A DNA stretch of 9,797 bases from Clostridiales bacterium (GTDB lineage Bacteria > Bacillota > Clostridia > Oscillospirales > Ruminococcaceae), in assembly GCA_029007575.1 (NCBI GenBank), contig JAQXIB010000281.1, forward strand, positions 1 to 9,797, read 5' to 3'. Of the stretch, positions 1 to 6,248 are shown piece by piece (position 1 is the stretch's first letter; each line of letters begins with the position of its first letter). The position numbers and the translations under genes are program-made. Under the pieces are notes generated by a model. It ran no database searches, had not been told where the DNA came from, and saw only the letters and a program-made list of their open reading frames with translations.

Positions 1-335
1 AACCCGACAAAATCGAACTCCTGCAGCGGAGAGAAGCTTTCCAATCCGTACAGCGGAATGTCATGCTTGCGTAGTTGTTCTTCGAAGTCTGTTTCGGGCG
101 CAAATACCCGTTCGCACCAGGTGTCCTGCCGCTCATTCAGCAGGGAATATAAGATTTTCATTCCCAAATGCGACATACCGATTTCGTAGGTGTCAGGAAA
201 GCAAAAAGCAAACCGCACATCGACGTTGTCTTTTTCTTTTATCACACTGTTGAGTTCTCCGCCGACATATCTTGCCGGCTTTTGTACCTTCATCAGAATC
301 GATTCCAATTGTTCTTTTACCATCATCATTCTCAT
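1..335 (-). CDS. TIGR03960-type B12-binding radical SAM protein, N-terminal part (runs off left edge)
   Basis: This is an open minus-strand frame with no stop down to base 1, giving about 111 residues of N-terminus. The translation contains VQKPARYVGGELNSV, then DVRFAFCFPDTYEIGMSHLG and WCERVFAPE. I recognise these as the conserved opening of the uncharacterised B12-binding radical SAM family TIGR03960. The radical SAM cysteine cluster of the family lies further in and is outside the window, so it cannot be checked here. The start is uncertain. In-frame ATGs occur at 335, 329, 326 and 323, all with weak ribosome binding sites; the shortest form best fits the usual short N-terminus before VQKPARY. 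An upstream in-frame ATG at 419 lies inside the proposed -10 box, so it is unlikely to be used. In Clostridia the family often precedes a DUF2344 gene and RNase G/rplU/rpmA, which would lie to the left. The biochemical function is unknown. Confidence 0.85.
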   Translation of the reverse strand, partial: MRMMMVKEQLESILMKVQKPARYVGGELNSVIKEKDNVDVRFAFCFPDTYEIGMSHLGMKILYSLLNERQDTWCERVFAPETDFEEQLRKHDIPLYGLESFSPLQEFDFVG

Positions 336-414
336 TTCTTCAATATCATATATTCCTTTTGTTCCGCCGGCTGAGTATATGGAACGGCAGACAATCATTT
401 TATAGATATCCTTT

Positions 415-443
415 ATCATACAATAAAAAGCGGATTCCGTCAA
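415..443 (-). promoter_or_regulatory. Sigma-A promoter for the leftward radical SAM gene
   Basis: Read on the minus strand, TTGACG (443-438) and TATGAT (420-415) are separated by exactly 17 bases. Each box matches the sigma-A consensus at five of six positions. Transcription would start near 408, leaving a leader of about 70 nt before the ATG cluster at 335-323. No experimental support is available. Confidence 0.7.
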
Positions 444-487
444 TCGGGATAATATTGTAAATTTTTAGAAAGAAAAGCGGATCGCTT
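426..487. repeat. Direct repeat AAAAGCGGAT plus small dyad between divergent promoters
   Basis: AAAAGCGGAT occurs at 426-435, inside the spacer of the minus-strand promoter, and again at 473-482, just upstream of the infC -35 box. The second copy is part of a short perfect inverted repeat, AAGCG-GAT-CGCTT (475-487). The placement would suit an operator, but the motifs are short and the surroundings are AT-rich, so chance is possible. No regulator is known to me for this motif. Confidence 0.35.
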
Positions 488-497
488 AAAAAAACAC

Positions 498-526
498 TTG
501 ACAAACGGTTTTCAGGCTGTTATACT
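498..526 (+). promoter_or_regulatory. Sigma-A promoter of the infC-rpmI-rplT operon
   Basis: A perfect -35 TTGACA (498-503) and a near-perfect -10 TATACT (521-526) are separated by 17 bases. The AT-rich stretch at 455-497 could serve as an UP element. Predicted transcription start is near 533, giving a leader of about 200 nt before infC. It is the strongest promoter match I noticed in the window, as expected for ribosomal protein genes. Confidence 0.85.
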
Positions 527-532
527 GTACAA

Positions 533-734
533 GTAAAACAAAGCAGAACTGCCGTTCTCACCCATGCGCTGTCGATAGATATGCAGTATAGGTCAATATT
601 TTGGACAATGCGCTTGTAATAGAGTGCGTTTGTTTTTGAGTATTGAGCGTGGACGGTATCTGTCCGCGCTTTTGTTATTTAAACTTTGAATCGGCTGCTT
701 TGCAGCTCTGAATTACAATGGGAGGTGCTTTACC
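533..734 (+). promoter_or_regulatory. infC operon leader RNA, probable L20-responsive attenuator
   Basis: This long untranslated leader lies upstream of infC-rpmI-rplT. Visible elements in order are: a 5-bp hairpin AGAAC/GTTCT (545-558); a long-range stem GCGCTGTC (566-573) with GACA..GCGC (604-613, AT bulge); a competing hairpin AATGCGCT (607-614) with AGTGCGTT (623-630, two G-U pairs); a Rho-independent hairpin (646-680); a small GCTGC/GCAGC hairpin (694-706); and the infC ribosome binding site. In Firmicutes this operon is known to be repressed by its product L20 through premature termination in such a leader. Architecture and position match that system. I cannot verify a match to the Rfam L20-leader model, and the pairing was done by eye. 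Confidence 0.65.
646..680 (+). terminator. Intrinsic terminator (attenuator) in the infC leader
   Basis: AGCGTGGAC (646-654) pairs with GTCCGCGCT (662-670) in nine base pairs with one G-U, around a 7-nt loop, followed by TTTGTTATTT. It lies about 55 bases upstream of the infC start and downstream of the only strong promoter, so it must be partly read through. That points to conditional termination rather than an end-of-operon role. Confidence 0.75.
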
Positions 735-737
735 ATT
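721..737 (+). promoter_or_regulatory. infC ribosome binding site and ATT initiation codon
   Basis: GGAGG at 721-725 sits 9 nt before ATT (735-737). No ATG, GTG or TTG is in frame at a workable distance. This spacing decides the non-canonical start and adds five residues to what a standard-codon gene finder would call from TTG at 750. Confidence 0.85.
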
Positions 738-1253
738 AGCCAAAAAGAATTGCTCATCAACGAGGAAATCCGTGACAAGGAAGTGCGTTGTATTGACGCT
801 GACGGTGCTCAACTGGGGATTATTTCTGTCAAGGAGGCCATGCAGATTGCAGCCGAAAAGAATCTGGATCTCGTGAAGATTGCTCCGCAGGCCACTCCGC
901 CTGTATGCCGTATCATGGACTACGGTAAGTATCGTTTTGAGCAGGCAAAACGGGAAAAGGAAGCCAGAAAAAATCAAAAAACAGTTGACGTGAAAGAAAT
1001 CAGAATGTCGCTGAACATTGACACTCATGACTTTGAAACAAAGGTGAATCATGCGATCAAGTTTTTGCAGGGCGGCGATAAAGTAAAGGTTTCTGTTCGC
1101 TTTCGGGGCCGTGAAATGGCGCATACCGATTTGGGTACCGCATTGCTTGAGCGATTTAAAGACGCTGTGAGCGAAGTCGGCTCTGTGGAAAAAGCGCCGA
1201 AGCTGGAAGGCAGAAGCTTGGCTATGTTTGTTTCAGCCAAAGCCACAAAGTAA
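735..1253 (+). CDS. infC: Translation initiation factor IF-3 with ATT start codon
   Basis: IF-3 binds the 30S subunit, keeps it apart from 50S and checks start-codon and initiator-tRNA fidelity. The 172-residue product has the usual length. The N-domain opens ISQKELLINEEIRDKEVR (formyl-Met in place of Ile) and includes DLVKIAPQATPPVCRIMDYGKY; the lysine-rich linker follows, then the C-domain with VKEIRMSLNIDTHDFETK and VSVRFRGREMAH. The start is ATT at 735-737. A GGAGG at 721-725 lies 9 nt upstream, residues ISQKE match family N-termini, and the alternative TTG at 750 is 24 nt from that site. An AUU start in infC is established in E. coli and Geobacillus, where IF-3 represses its own synthesis by rejecting this codon. 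It is the first gene of the operon with rpmI and rplT. Confidence 0.96.
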   Translation: MSQKELLINEEIRDKEVRCIDADGAQLGIISVKEAMQIAAEKNLDLVKIAPQATPPVCRIMDYGKYRFEQAKREKEARKNQKTVDVKEIRMSLNIDTHDFETKVNHAIKFLQGGDKVKVSVRFRGREMAHTDLGTALLERFKDAVSEVGSVEKAPKLEGRSLAMFVSAKATK

Positions 1254-1274
1254 AAAATTAGGAGGAATTTGGAT

Positions 1275-1472
1275 ATGCCAAAGATCAAAACACACAGTGG
1301 TGCGAAAAAACGTTTCAACCTGACAAAAACCGGTAAGGTAAAACGCGGACACGCATACAAGTCTCACATTCTTAACAAGAAAAGCACAAAACGTAAAAGA
1401 GGTCTGCGTAAAATTGGTTATGCCGATGTGACGAATGTTGCAGCTGTTAAGAAACTCATCCCATATAAATAA
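1275..1472 (+). CDS. rpmI: 50S ribosomal protein L35
   Basis: This is a 65-residue, very basic protein of the large ribosomal subunit. It begins MPKIKTHSGAKKRF, continues through the typical TKTGKVKRGHAYKSHILNKKS, and ends in the family-like VKKLIPYK. Length and sequence fit bacterial L35 throughout. AGGAGG at 1260-1265 places the start at ATG 1275; a TTG two codons earlier (1269) is too close to that site. The gene follows infC by 21 nt and precedes rplT by 63 nt, the conserved order of this operon. Its translation should be affected by the L20 feedback that acts on the shared leader. Confidence 0.97.
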   Translation: MPKIKTHSGAKKRFNLTKTGKVKRGHAYKSHILNKKSTKRKRGLRKIGYADVTNVAAVKKLIPYK

Positions 1473-1535
1473 AATATGAGAAAGTTGCTGAATGAAACGG
1501 TAACTGTATAATAACCAATTTGGAGGTATATAATT

Positions 1536-1892
1536 ATGGCTCGTGTAAAAGGCGCGATGATGACTCGTAAGAGAAGAAATAAAGTATTGAAATTGGCCAG
1601 CGGATATTTCGGAAGCAAAAGCAAATTGTTCCGTACCGCGAAACAGGCTGTTATGAAATCCGGTAACTATGCTTATATCGGAAGAAAACAGAAAAAACGT
1701 AACTTCAGAAGCCTCTGGATCACCAGAATTTCCGCAGGCTGCAAAATGAACGGAATGAATTATTCCACCTTCATGAACGGCCTGAAAAAAGCCGGAATTA
1801 CCATGAACCGCAAAATGCTTTCTGAGATTGCAATCAATGATGCTGCTGCATTTACCGCAATCTGCGAAAAAGCAAAAGCTGCGCTCAACTAA
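1536..1892 (+). CDS. rplT: 50S ribosomal protein L20
   Basis: L20 binds 23S rRNA early and is needed for the first steps of 50S assembly. In E. coli and Bacillus it also represses its own operon by binding leader or intercistronic mRNA. The 118-residue product has the family length. The basic N-terminal extension is MARVKGAMMTRKRRNKVLKLASGYFG, followed by SKLFRTAKQAVMKSGNYAYIGRKQKKR, which contacts rRNA, and by the globular C-terminal half with LWITRISAGCKMNGMNYSTFM and NRKMLSEIAINDAAAF. GGAGGT at 1522-1527 supports ATG 1536. It is the last gene of the infC operon; a terminator-like hairpin starts 10 nt after its stop codon. It is the presumed regulator acting on the leader at 533-734. Confidence 0.97.
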   Translation: MARVKGAMMTRKRRNKVLKLASGYFGSKSKLFRTAKQAVMKSGNYAYIGRKQKKRNFRSLWITRISAGCKMNGMNYSTFMNGLKKAGITMNRKMLSEIAINDAAAFTAICEKAKAALN

Positions 1893-1902
1893 GTGAAGAT
1901 AC

Positions 1903-1938
1903 ACGCTCGTGCCGTTTTCGGTGCGGGCGTCTTGTCTT
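1903..1938 (+). terminator. Intrinsic terminator after rplT
   Basis: ACGCTCGTGCCG (1903-1914) pairs with CGGTGCGGGCGT (1919-1930) over 12 bp with three G-U pairs and a TTTT loop, followed by CTTGTCTT. The stem is strong but the T tract is broken, so termination may be partial. That would allow some read-through into the methyltransferase gene, for which no convincing promoter is visible. Confidence 0.7.
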
Positions 1939-1998
1939 ATTCAAAACAGCTTTTGACGCTGTACCCAAGATCTATAAAGCAGAAAAGGAGGAATGCGG

Positions 1999-2787
1999 AT
2001 GCTGCTGATTACCAGCCGTGAAAATGCCCATGTTAAAGAATATTGTAAACTGAAATTGTCTAAAAAGCAACGGGATATTCAAAGTTCTTTTGTGGTTGAA
2101 GGACTGAAATTAACGCTGGAAGCCTACAACAACGGAGTAAGCATTGAAAAAGTTTTTTTAACCGACCATGCTTTGGAAAAATATCAGGAAAAACTTTTTG
2201 AGTTGCTTAACAGCGGGATCATTGCTTTGCAAATTACCGACGAGGTGGCAAAGAAAATGTCCGATACGGAATCGCCGCAGGGGATTTTTGCGCAATGTAG
2301 TAAACTTGACAAATTTTTATCTCCGGATACAATAGAAGATAACGGCATTTATTTGGCTTTGTCGGATCTGCAGGATCCGGGCAACATCGGCACGATCATT
2401 CGCACCGCGGAAGCTATCGGCGTAAAAGGCTTGCTGTTGAGCGAAAGCTGCTGCGATATTTATAATCCGAAAGTGGTACGGGCTTCCATGGGCTCGGTTT
2501 TTCGGGTTCCGTTTTGGGTTTCCTCTGATTTTTGTCGGGATTTGAGAACGTTTTCCGATAAAGGAATCATTTCCTATGCGACGGTGCCGGACAGCGAGGC
2601 AAAGTCGATCACTCAGGTGGAGTTTGGCGGCAGCGGAATCGCGGTCATCGGAAACGAAGGCAATGGCTTGAGTCCGGAAGTGATTTCATGCTGTGATGAA
2701 AAAATTACAATCAAAATGAGAGGAAATACCGAATCGTTAAATGCGGCGATGGCAGCCGGTATTATCATGTGGCAGATGCAGTTGTAA
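1999..2787 (+). CDS. SpoU/TrmH-family RNA 2'-O-methyltransferase
   Basis: This enzyme probably transfers a methyl group from S-adenosylmethionine to a ribose 2'-OH in rRNA or tRNA. The 262-residue product has an N-terminal substrate-binding region (FVVEGLKLTLEAYNNG), then a SPOUT methyltransferase domain. Its three SpoU motifs are visible: DPGNIGTIIRTAEA (126-139, with the motif-1 asparagine and arginine), AVIGNEGNGLS (215-225), and MRGNTESLNAAMAAGI (240-255), forming the trefoil-knot cofactor site. The layout resembles Bacillus YsgA and RlmB-like proteins, but the exact target nucleotide cannot be told from sequence. AGGAGG at 1986-1991 lies 7 nt before ATG 1999 and only 1 nt before ATG 1993, so 1999 is preferred. 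It follows the ribosomal operon and runs into dprA with a 20-nt gap. Confidence 0.92.
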   Translation: MLLITSRENAHVKEYCKLKLSKKQRDIQSSFVVEGLKLTLEAYNNGVSIEKVFLTDHALEKYQEKLFELLNSGIIALQITDEVAKKMSDTESPQGIFAQCSKLDKFLSPDTIEDNGIYLALSDLQDPGNIGTIIRTAEAIGVKGLLLSESCCDIYNPKVVRASMGSVFRVPFWVSSDFCRDLRTFSDKGIISYATVPDSEAKSITQVEFGGSGIAVIGNEGNGLSPEVISCCDEKITIKMRGNTESLNAAMAAGIIMWQMQL

Positions 2788-2807
2788 AATTTCAAAAGGA
2801 AATGGTG

Positions 2808-4034
2808 ATGAATATGTCGGATTTAAAGTATTGGATTTGGCTGTCTGAATTATTTTCGCGTGGCTCGGATAAACCGAATGCACTGTTAGATGAGTTTGAT
2901 ACCCCCGAACGTATTTTTCATGCCACCGAAGAAGAATTGGCCCGAACCGAAATATTGGGCAAAGATGATATTGCCAGAGTGATGCGTCACAGTCTGGATA
3001 GAAGCGAATATATTGAAAAAGAGTGTGAAAAGCTGAAGATTTCGATCGTCGTGCAAAGTGACACGCGGTATCCGAAGCGCCTGAAACGCATTTACGGCGC
3101 ACCGGTTCTGTTGTATGTATACGGCAATATAGCCGACATTGATGACGAAGTGGTGATCGGTGTTGTCGGTACCAGAGAACCATCGGAGTATGGCACACAG
3201 GTCACAAACCAGCTTTGTTATGAGCTTGCAAACTCCGGTGTGATCATTGTAAGCGGCTGTGCGGTGGGAATTGATGCCAACGCGCATCTCGGTGCCGTTA
3301 AGGCAGGAAAACGGACGATCGCCGTGCTGGGCTGCGGGCTGGATATCAATTATCCGGCTGCCAATCATCAGCTCAAACGCCAGATTTTGTTGAATGGTGG
3401 TGCGCTGATCAGCGAGCTGCCGCCGGGAACGACCGTTAACGGTCATTATTTCCCGACCCGAAATCGTATTATTGCAGGTCTCAGCCTCGGCGTGTTGGTT
3501 ACCGAAGCGCCGCGTCGCAGCGGTTCGATCATCAGTCTGAATCATGCGTTGGAGCAGGGAAGAGATACCTTTTGCATCCCGCCTCATGATATTTATGATC
3601 CTCGTTACCGCGGCGTTGTGGTTCCGCTGCGCGATTATGCGAAAGCTGTTTACGATGCGAACGATATTTTGTTTGAATATTACAATGAATATTCGCATAA
3701 ACTTACAGCTGATAAGGTGATCGGAGATTATATGCGCCAGATCGCGGCGGATAGATCGCAGTTGAAGCAAGTGGCGGATGAATCGGCTTATCAGACGAGC
3801 GATGCTGTCGTACAGGAGAAACCGATATCTCCGGACGGCGATTCATTGGGATTGACGGGTAATAAGCTGATCGTATATAATGCCCTTGACGATGAACCGC
3901 AGTATATCAACGAGATCACCGTGAAAGCGGATATGCCGCTGCAAACAGTGCTGTCCACCATCACCGAGCTGGAAATTGACGGTTTCGCGGTGTCTTATTC
4001 GGGACAGCGGTACGGTAGAGTTATCAAACAATAA
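2808..4034 (+). CDS. dprA: DNA-processing protein DprA (Smf)
   Basis: DprA binds incoming single-stranded DNA and loads RecA during natural transformation; it is also common in bacteria not known to be competent. The 408-residue product has an N-terminal helical region (1-100), then a Rossmann-like domain: VVIGVVGTREPSEYG (115-129, a variant of the usual GSR), SGCAVGID (149-156), LGCGLDINYP, and FPTRNRIIAGLS..VLVTEAPRRSGSIISLNHALEQGRD. A linker of about 50 residues leads to a C-terminal DprA winged-helix domain (about 348-405). All domains look intact. AAGGA at 2796-2800 is 7 nt before ATG 2808. A longer GTG start at 2769 would lie inside the methyltransferase gene and lacks a ribosome binding site. 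The short gap suggests translational coupling with the upstream gene. dprA followed by topA is a familiar Firmicutes order. Confidence 0.95.
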   Translation: MNMSDLKYWIWLSELFSRGSDKPNALLDEFDTPERIFHATEEELARTEILGKDDIARVMRHSLDRSEYIEKECEKLKISIVVQSDTRYPKRLKRIYGAPVLLYVYGNIADIDDEVVIGVVGTREPSEYGTQVTNQLCYELANSGVIIVSGCAVGIDANAHLGAVKAGKRTIAVLGCGLDINYPAANHQLKRQILLNGGALISELPPGTTVNGHYFPTRNRIIAGLSLGVLVTEAPRRSGSIISLNHALEQGRDTFCIPPHDIYDPRYRGVVVPLRDYAKAVYDANDILFEYYNEYSHKLTADKVIGDYMRQIAADRSQLKQVADESAYQTSDAVVQEKPISPDGDSLGLTGNKLIVYNALDDEPQYINEITVKADMPLQTVLSTITELEIDGFAVSYSGQRYGRVIKQ

Positions 4035-4047
4035 GCAAAGGAGTAGT

Positions 4048-4069
4048 GCCTTTCGAAACGGAGAAAGGC
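4048..4069 (+). promoter_or_regulatory. Hairpin covering the topA ribosome binding site
   Basis: GCCTTTC (4048-4054) and GAAAGGC (4063-4069) form a perfect 7-bp stem with an 8-nt loop. The 3' arm contains AAAGG (4064-4068), the Shine-Dalgarno candidate 11 nt before the topA ATG. A second strong site, AAAGGAG, lies at 4037-4043 just 5' of the hairpin. There is no T tract, so this is not a terminator. Confidence 0.5.
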
Positions 4070-4079
4070 TGAAAAGTAG

Positions 4080-6161
4080 ATGGCGAATTTAGTAATTGTG
4101 GAGTCACCGACAAAAATAAAAGGTATCAAGAAATATTTAGGCAGAAACTATGAAGTGGTTGCCACGAAGGGGCATATTCGGGATTTACCCAAGAGCAAGT
4201 TCGGTATCGATATCGAAAATGATTTTGAGCCGAAATATATCAATGTGGTCGGCAAAGGCGATGTCATCAAAGATTTAAAAAAGCAAGCGAAAAAATGCAG
4301 TAAAGTATATCTTGCGACCGACCCGGATAGAGAGGGAGAAGCTATATCGTGGCATCTTGCACATATATTGGGGTTGTCGTTGGAGGATGCAAACCGTGTC
4401 ACCTTCAATGAGATCACCAAAACCGGTGTCAAAGCCGGAATGAAGGAGCCGCGTAAAATCAACCTGGATTTAGTGGATGCGCAGCAGGCGCGCCGGGTGC
4501 TTGACCGGGTGGTCGGTTATCAGTTAAGCCCGTTTTTGTGGAAAAAGGTCCGTTCCGGATTGTCTGCAGGCAGGGTGCAATCGGTTGCCGTACGTATTAT
4601 TGTAGACAGAGAAGAAGAAATCCGGAATTTTGTGGAGGAAGAATACTGGACCATTGACGCGATGTTCTCGTCTCAGGATTCCGCCAAACCCTTTCCGGCA
4701 AAGTTTTACGGAACGGAAAAAGAAAAAATTGAAATTAAAACAAAAGAAGAGTCGGATAAAATCCTTGCTGAGTTAAACAGCGCGGAATATTCCGTCAAAG
4801 ATGTCAAAAAAGGCGTCCGTAAAAAATCGCCTGCCGCTCCGTTTACCACCTCTACCATGCAGCAGGAGGCGGCACGGAAGCTCGGTTATCAGGCAAAACG
4901 TACCATGAAAGTGGCTCAGGAGCTTTATGAAGGCGTGGATCTGCCGAAGCTCGGTGCAGTCGGTTTGATTACCTATATGAGAACGGACAGCCTGCGCATT
5001 TCCGAAGAAGCAAGCCAAGCCGCAAATGCGTATATCATAGCGACTTACGGAGAAAAATACGCGCCCAAGACGCCGAATGTATATAAATCCAAATCCAATG
5101 CGCAGGACGCGCATGAGGCGATCCGTCCGACCATGCCGGAATTAACGCCGAATGAAATCAAGGACAGCCTGACCAGTGAGCAGTTTAAGCTGTATAAATT
5201 GATTTGGGAGCGGTTTATCGCCAGCCAGATGGAAGCCGCGATTCTGGATACGGTTTCGGTTAATATCAAAGCAGGTAAATATCTGTTTAAGGCATCGGGA
5301 TATACAGTTCGTTTTGACGGATTTACTGTGCTTTACGAAGAAGGCAAAGACAGCGAAGGCGAAAAGCAGGTGATATTGCCGAAGCTGGAGTCGGGGGATT
5401 CATTGAAACCGGTCAGCCTGCTCGGCAACCAGCACTTTACCCAGCCACCGGCAAGATATACCGAAGCTACTTTAATTAAAGCGTTGGAGGAAAATGGAAT
5501 CGGACGTCCAAGTACCTATGCGCCTACCATTTCTACGATTTTGACCAGAAATTATGTTCAGCGCGAGGGAAAGCAGATCAAGCCGACCGAGTTGGGTGAG
5601 GTAGTCACCCACTTGATGGAGGATCACTTCAATAATATCGTTGATGTCAAGTTTACGGCCAATATGGAAAAAGAGCTGGACCTGGTCGAAGAAGGCAAGA
5701 TGAACTGGAAAGATACTATCCGGGAATTTTACGGTGATTTTTCGAAGTCCCTGAAAAAAGCCGAGGCGGAGCTTGGCGATGAACGGATCAATGTTCCGGA
5801 TGAAGTGACCAATATTGATTGTGAACTTTGCGGCAAAAAAATGGTCGTCAAAATGGGAAGATTCGGTAAATTTTTGGCATGCTCGGGTTATCCGGAATGC
5901 AAAAATACCAAGAGGATTGTAGTGGAAACAAAGGGAATCTGCCCGTTGTGCGGCGGCAAAATATTAGAGAAAAAATCCAAAAAAGGGAAAAAATATTTTG
6001 GCTGTGAGCATAACCCGAAATGCGGCTTTATGACCTGGGATGAGCCGACAGGAGAAAAATGCCCGAATTGCGGTGCATCACTGCTGAAAAAATACGGCAA
6101 AGCAGGAAAAATTTATTGCTCTAAAGAAGGCTGTGGTTTCGAGAAGGGGTTAAAGGATTAG
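4080..6161 (+). CDS. topA: DNA topoisomerase I (type IA)
   Basis: TopA relaxes negatively supercoiled DNA by cutting one strand through a 5'-phosphotyrosine link. The 693-residue product is full length. The TOPRIM domain starts MANLVIVESPTK, with the catalytic glutamate at residue 8, and carries the metal-binding DPDREGE at 81-87. The active-site tyrosine is Y299 in LITYMRTDS, equivalent to E. coli Y319. Other conserved stretches are RVQSVAVRIIVDREEEI, PFTTSTMQQEAARKLGY, DAHEAIRPT and GIGRPSTYAPTISTI. The C-terminus (581-685) holds three four-cysteine zinc ribbons, beginning CELC, CPLC and CPNC, which aid DNA binding. The gene follows dprA by 45 nt and is followed by a hairpin and trmFO, as in the Bacillus topA-trmFO region. 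Translation may be modulated by the hairpin at 4048-4069. Confidence 0.97.
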   Translation: MANLVIVESPTKIKGIKKYLGRNYEVVATKGHIRDLPKSKFGIDIENDFEPKYINVVGKGDVIKDLKKQAKKCSKVYLATDPDREGEAISWHLAHILGLSLEDANRVTFNEITKTGVKAGMKEPRKINLDLVDAQQARRVLDRVVGYQLSPFLWKKVRSGLSAGRVQSVAVRIIVDREEEIRNFVEEEYWTIDAMFSSQDSAKPFPAKFYGTEKEKIEIKTKEESDKILAELNSAEYSVKDVKKGVRKKSPAAPFTTSTMQQEAARKLGYQAKRTMKVAQELYEGVDLPKLGAVGLITYMRTDSLRISEEASQAANAYIIATYGEKYAPKTPNVYKSKSNAQDAHEAIRPTMPELTPNEIKDSLTSEQFKLYKLIWERFIASQMEAAILDTVSVNIKAGKYLFKASGYTVRFDGFTVLYEEGKDSEGEKQVILPKLESGDSLKPVSLLGNQHFTQPPARYTEATLIKALEENGIGRPSTYAPTISTILTRNYVQREGKQIKPTELGEVVTHLMEDHFNNIVDVKFTANMEKELDLVEEGKMNWKDTIREFYGDFSKSLKKAEAELGDERINVPDEVTNIDCELCGKKMVVKMGRFGKFLACSGYPECKNTKRIVVETKGICPLCGGKILEKKSKKGKKYFGCEHNPKCGFMTWDEPTGEKCPNCGASLLKKYGKAGKIYCSKEGCGFEKGLKD

Positions 6162-6163
6162 TC

Positions 6164-6206
6164 GTATGAAAAGAAATGCACTGCGTTCCTTTCATACTTT
6201 GCTTTT
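6164..6206 (+). terminator. Terminator-like hairpin between topA and trmFO
   Basis: GTATGAAA (6164-6171) pairs with TTTCATAC (6190-6197); inside it AATGC (6175-6179) pairs with GCGTT (6183-6187) around ACT. TTTGCTTTT follows directly. The stem base is AU-rich and has internal mismatches, so termination is probably partial. No clear promoter follows before trmFO, so trmFO may depend on read-through. Confidence 0.5.
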
Positions 6207-6248
6207 CCGCTTGTCCGAAATTTTGCAAAAGCTCAGAAAGGAATGTTT

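Noticed and set aside
168..460. Three overlapping plus-strand frames of 62-71 codons
   Set aside because: They lie opposite the radical SAM reading frame and its promoter, lack ribosome binding sites and have no recognisable similarity.
615..622. TGTAATAG in the infC leader, resembling a stretch of 23S rRNA
   Set aside because: The similar rRNA stretch (GTAATAGC) belongs, as far as I recall, to the GTPase-centre region, not the helix 40/41 site bound by L20, so I do not claim rRNA mimicry from it.
1485..1512. TATAAT at 1507-1512 with TTGCTG 16 bp upstream, a possible internal promoter for rplT
   Set aside because: The -10 is perfect but the -35 matches only three of six positions, there is no proper extended -10, and the transcript would start just before the ribosome binding site.
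1233..1904. 223-codon minus-strand frame opposite rpmI-rplT
   Set aside because: It lies over two certain ribosomal protein genes and across the rplT terminator; its translation is Phe/Ser-rich low-quality sequence typical of an antisense shadow.
1953..1978. TTGACG and TATAAA before the methyltransferase gene
   Set aside because: The spacer is only 14 bp, and transcription would start at or inside the AGGAGG at 1986-1991, so it is unlikely to work as a promoter for this gene.
2769..2807. GTG 2769 as the dprA start
   Set aside because: It lies inside the methyltransferase gene, has no ribosome binding site, and AAGGA at 2796-2800 is correctly placed for ATG 2808.
2886..3770. 294-codon open frame on the minus strand opposite dprA
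   Set aside because: The plus-strand frame is an intact DprA with all motifs; the antisense translation shows no recognisable family, no good ribosome binding site, and is a shadow of codon bias.
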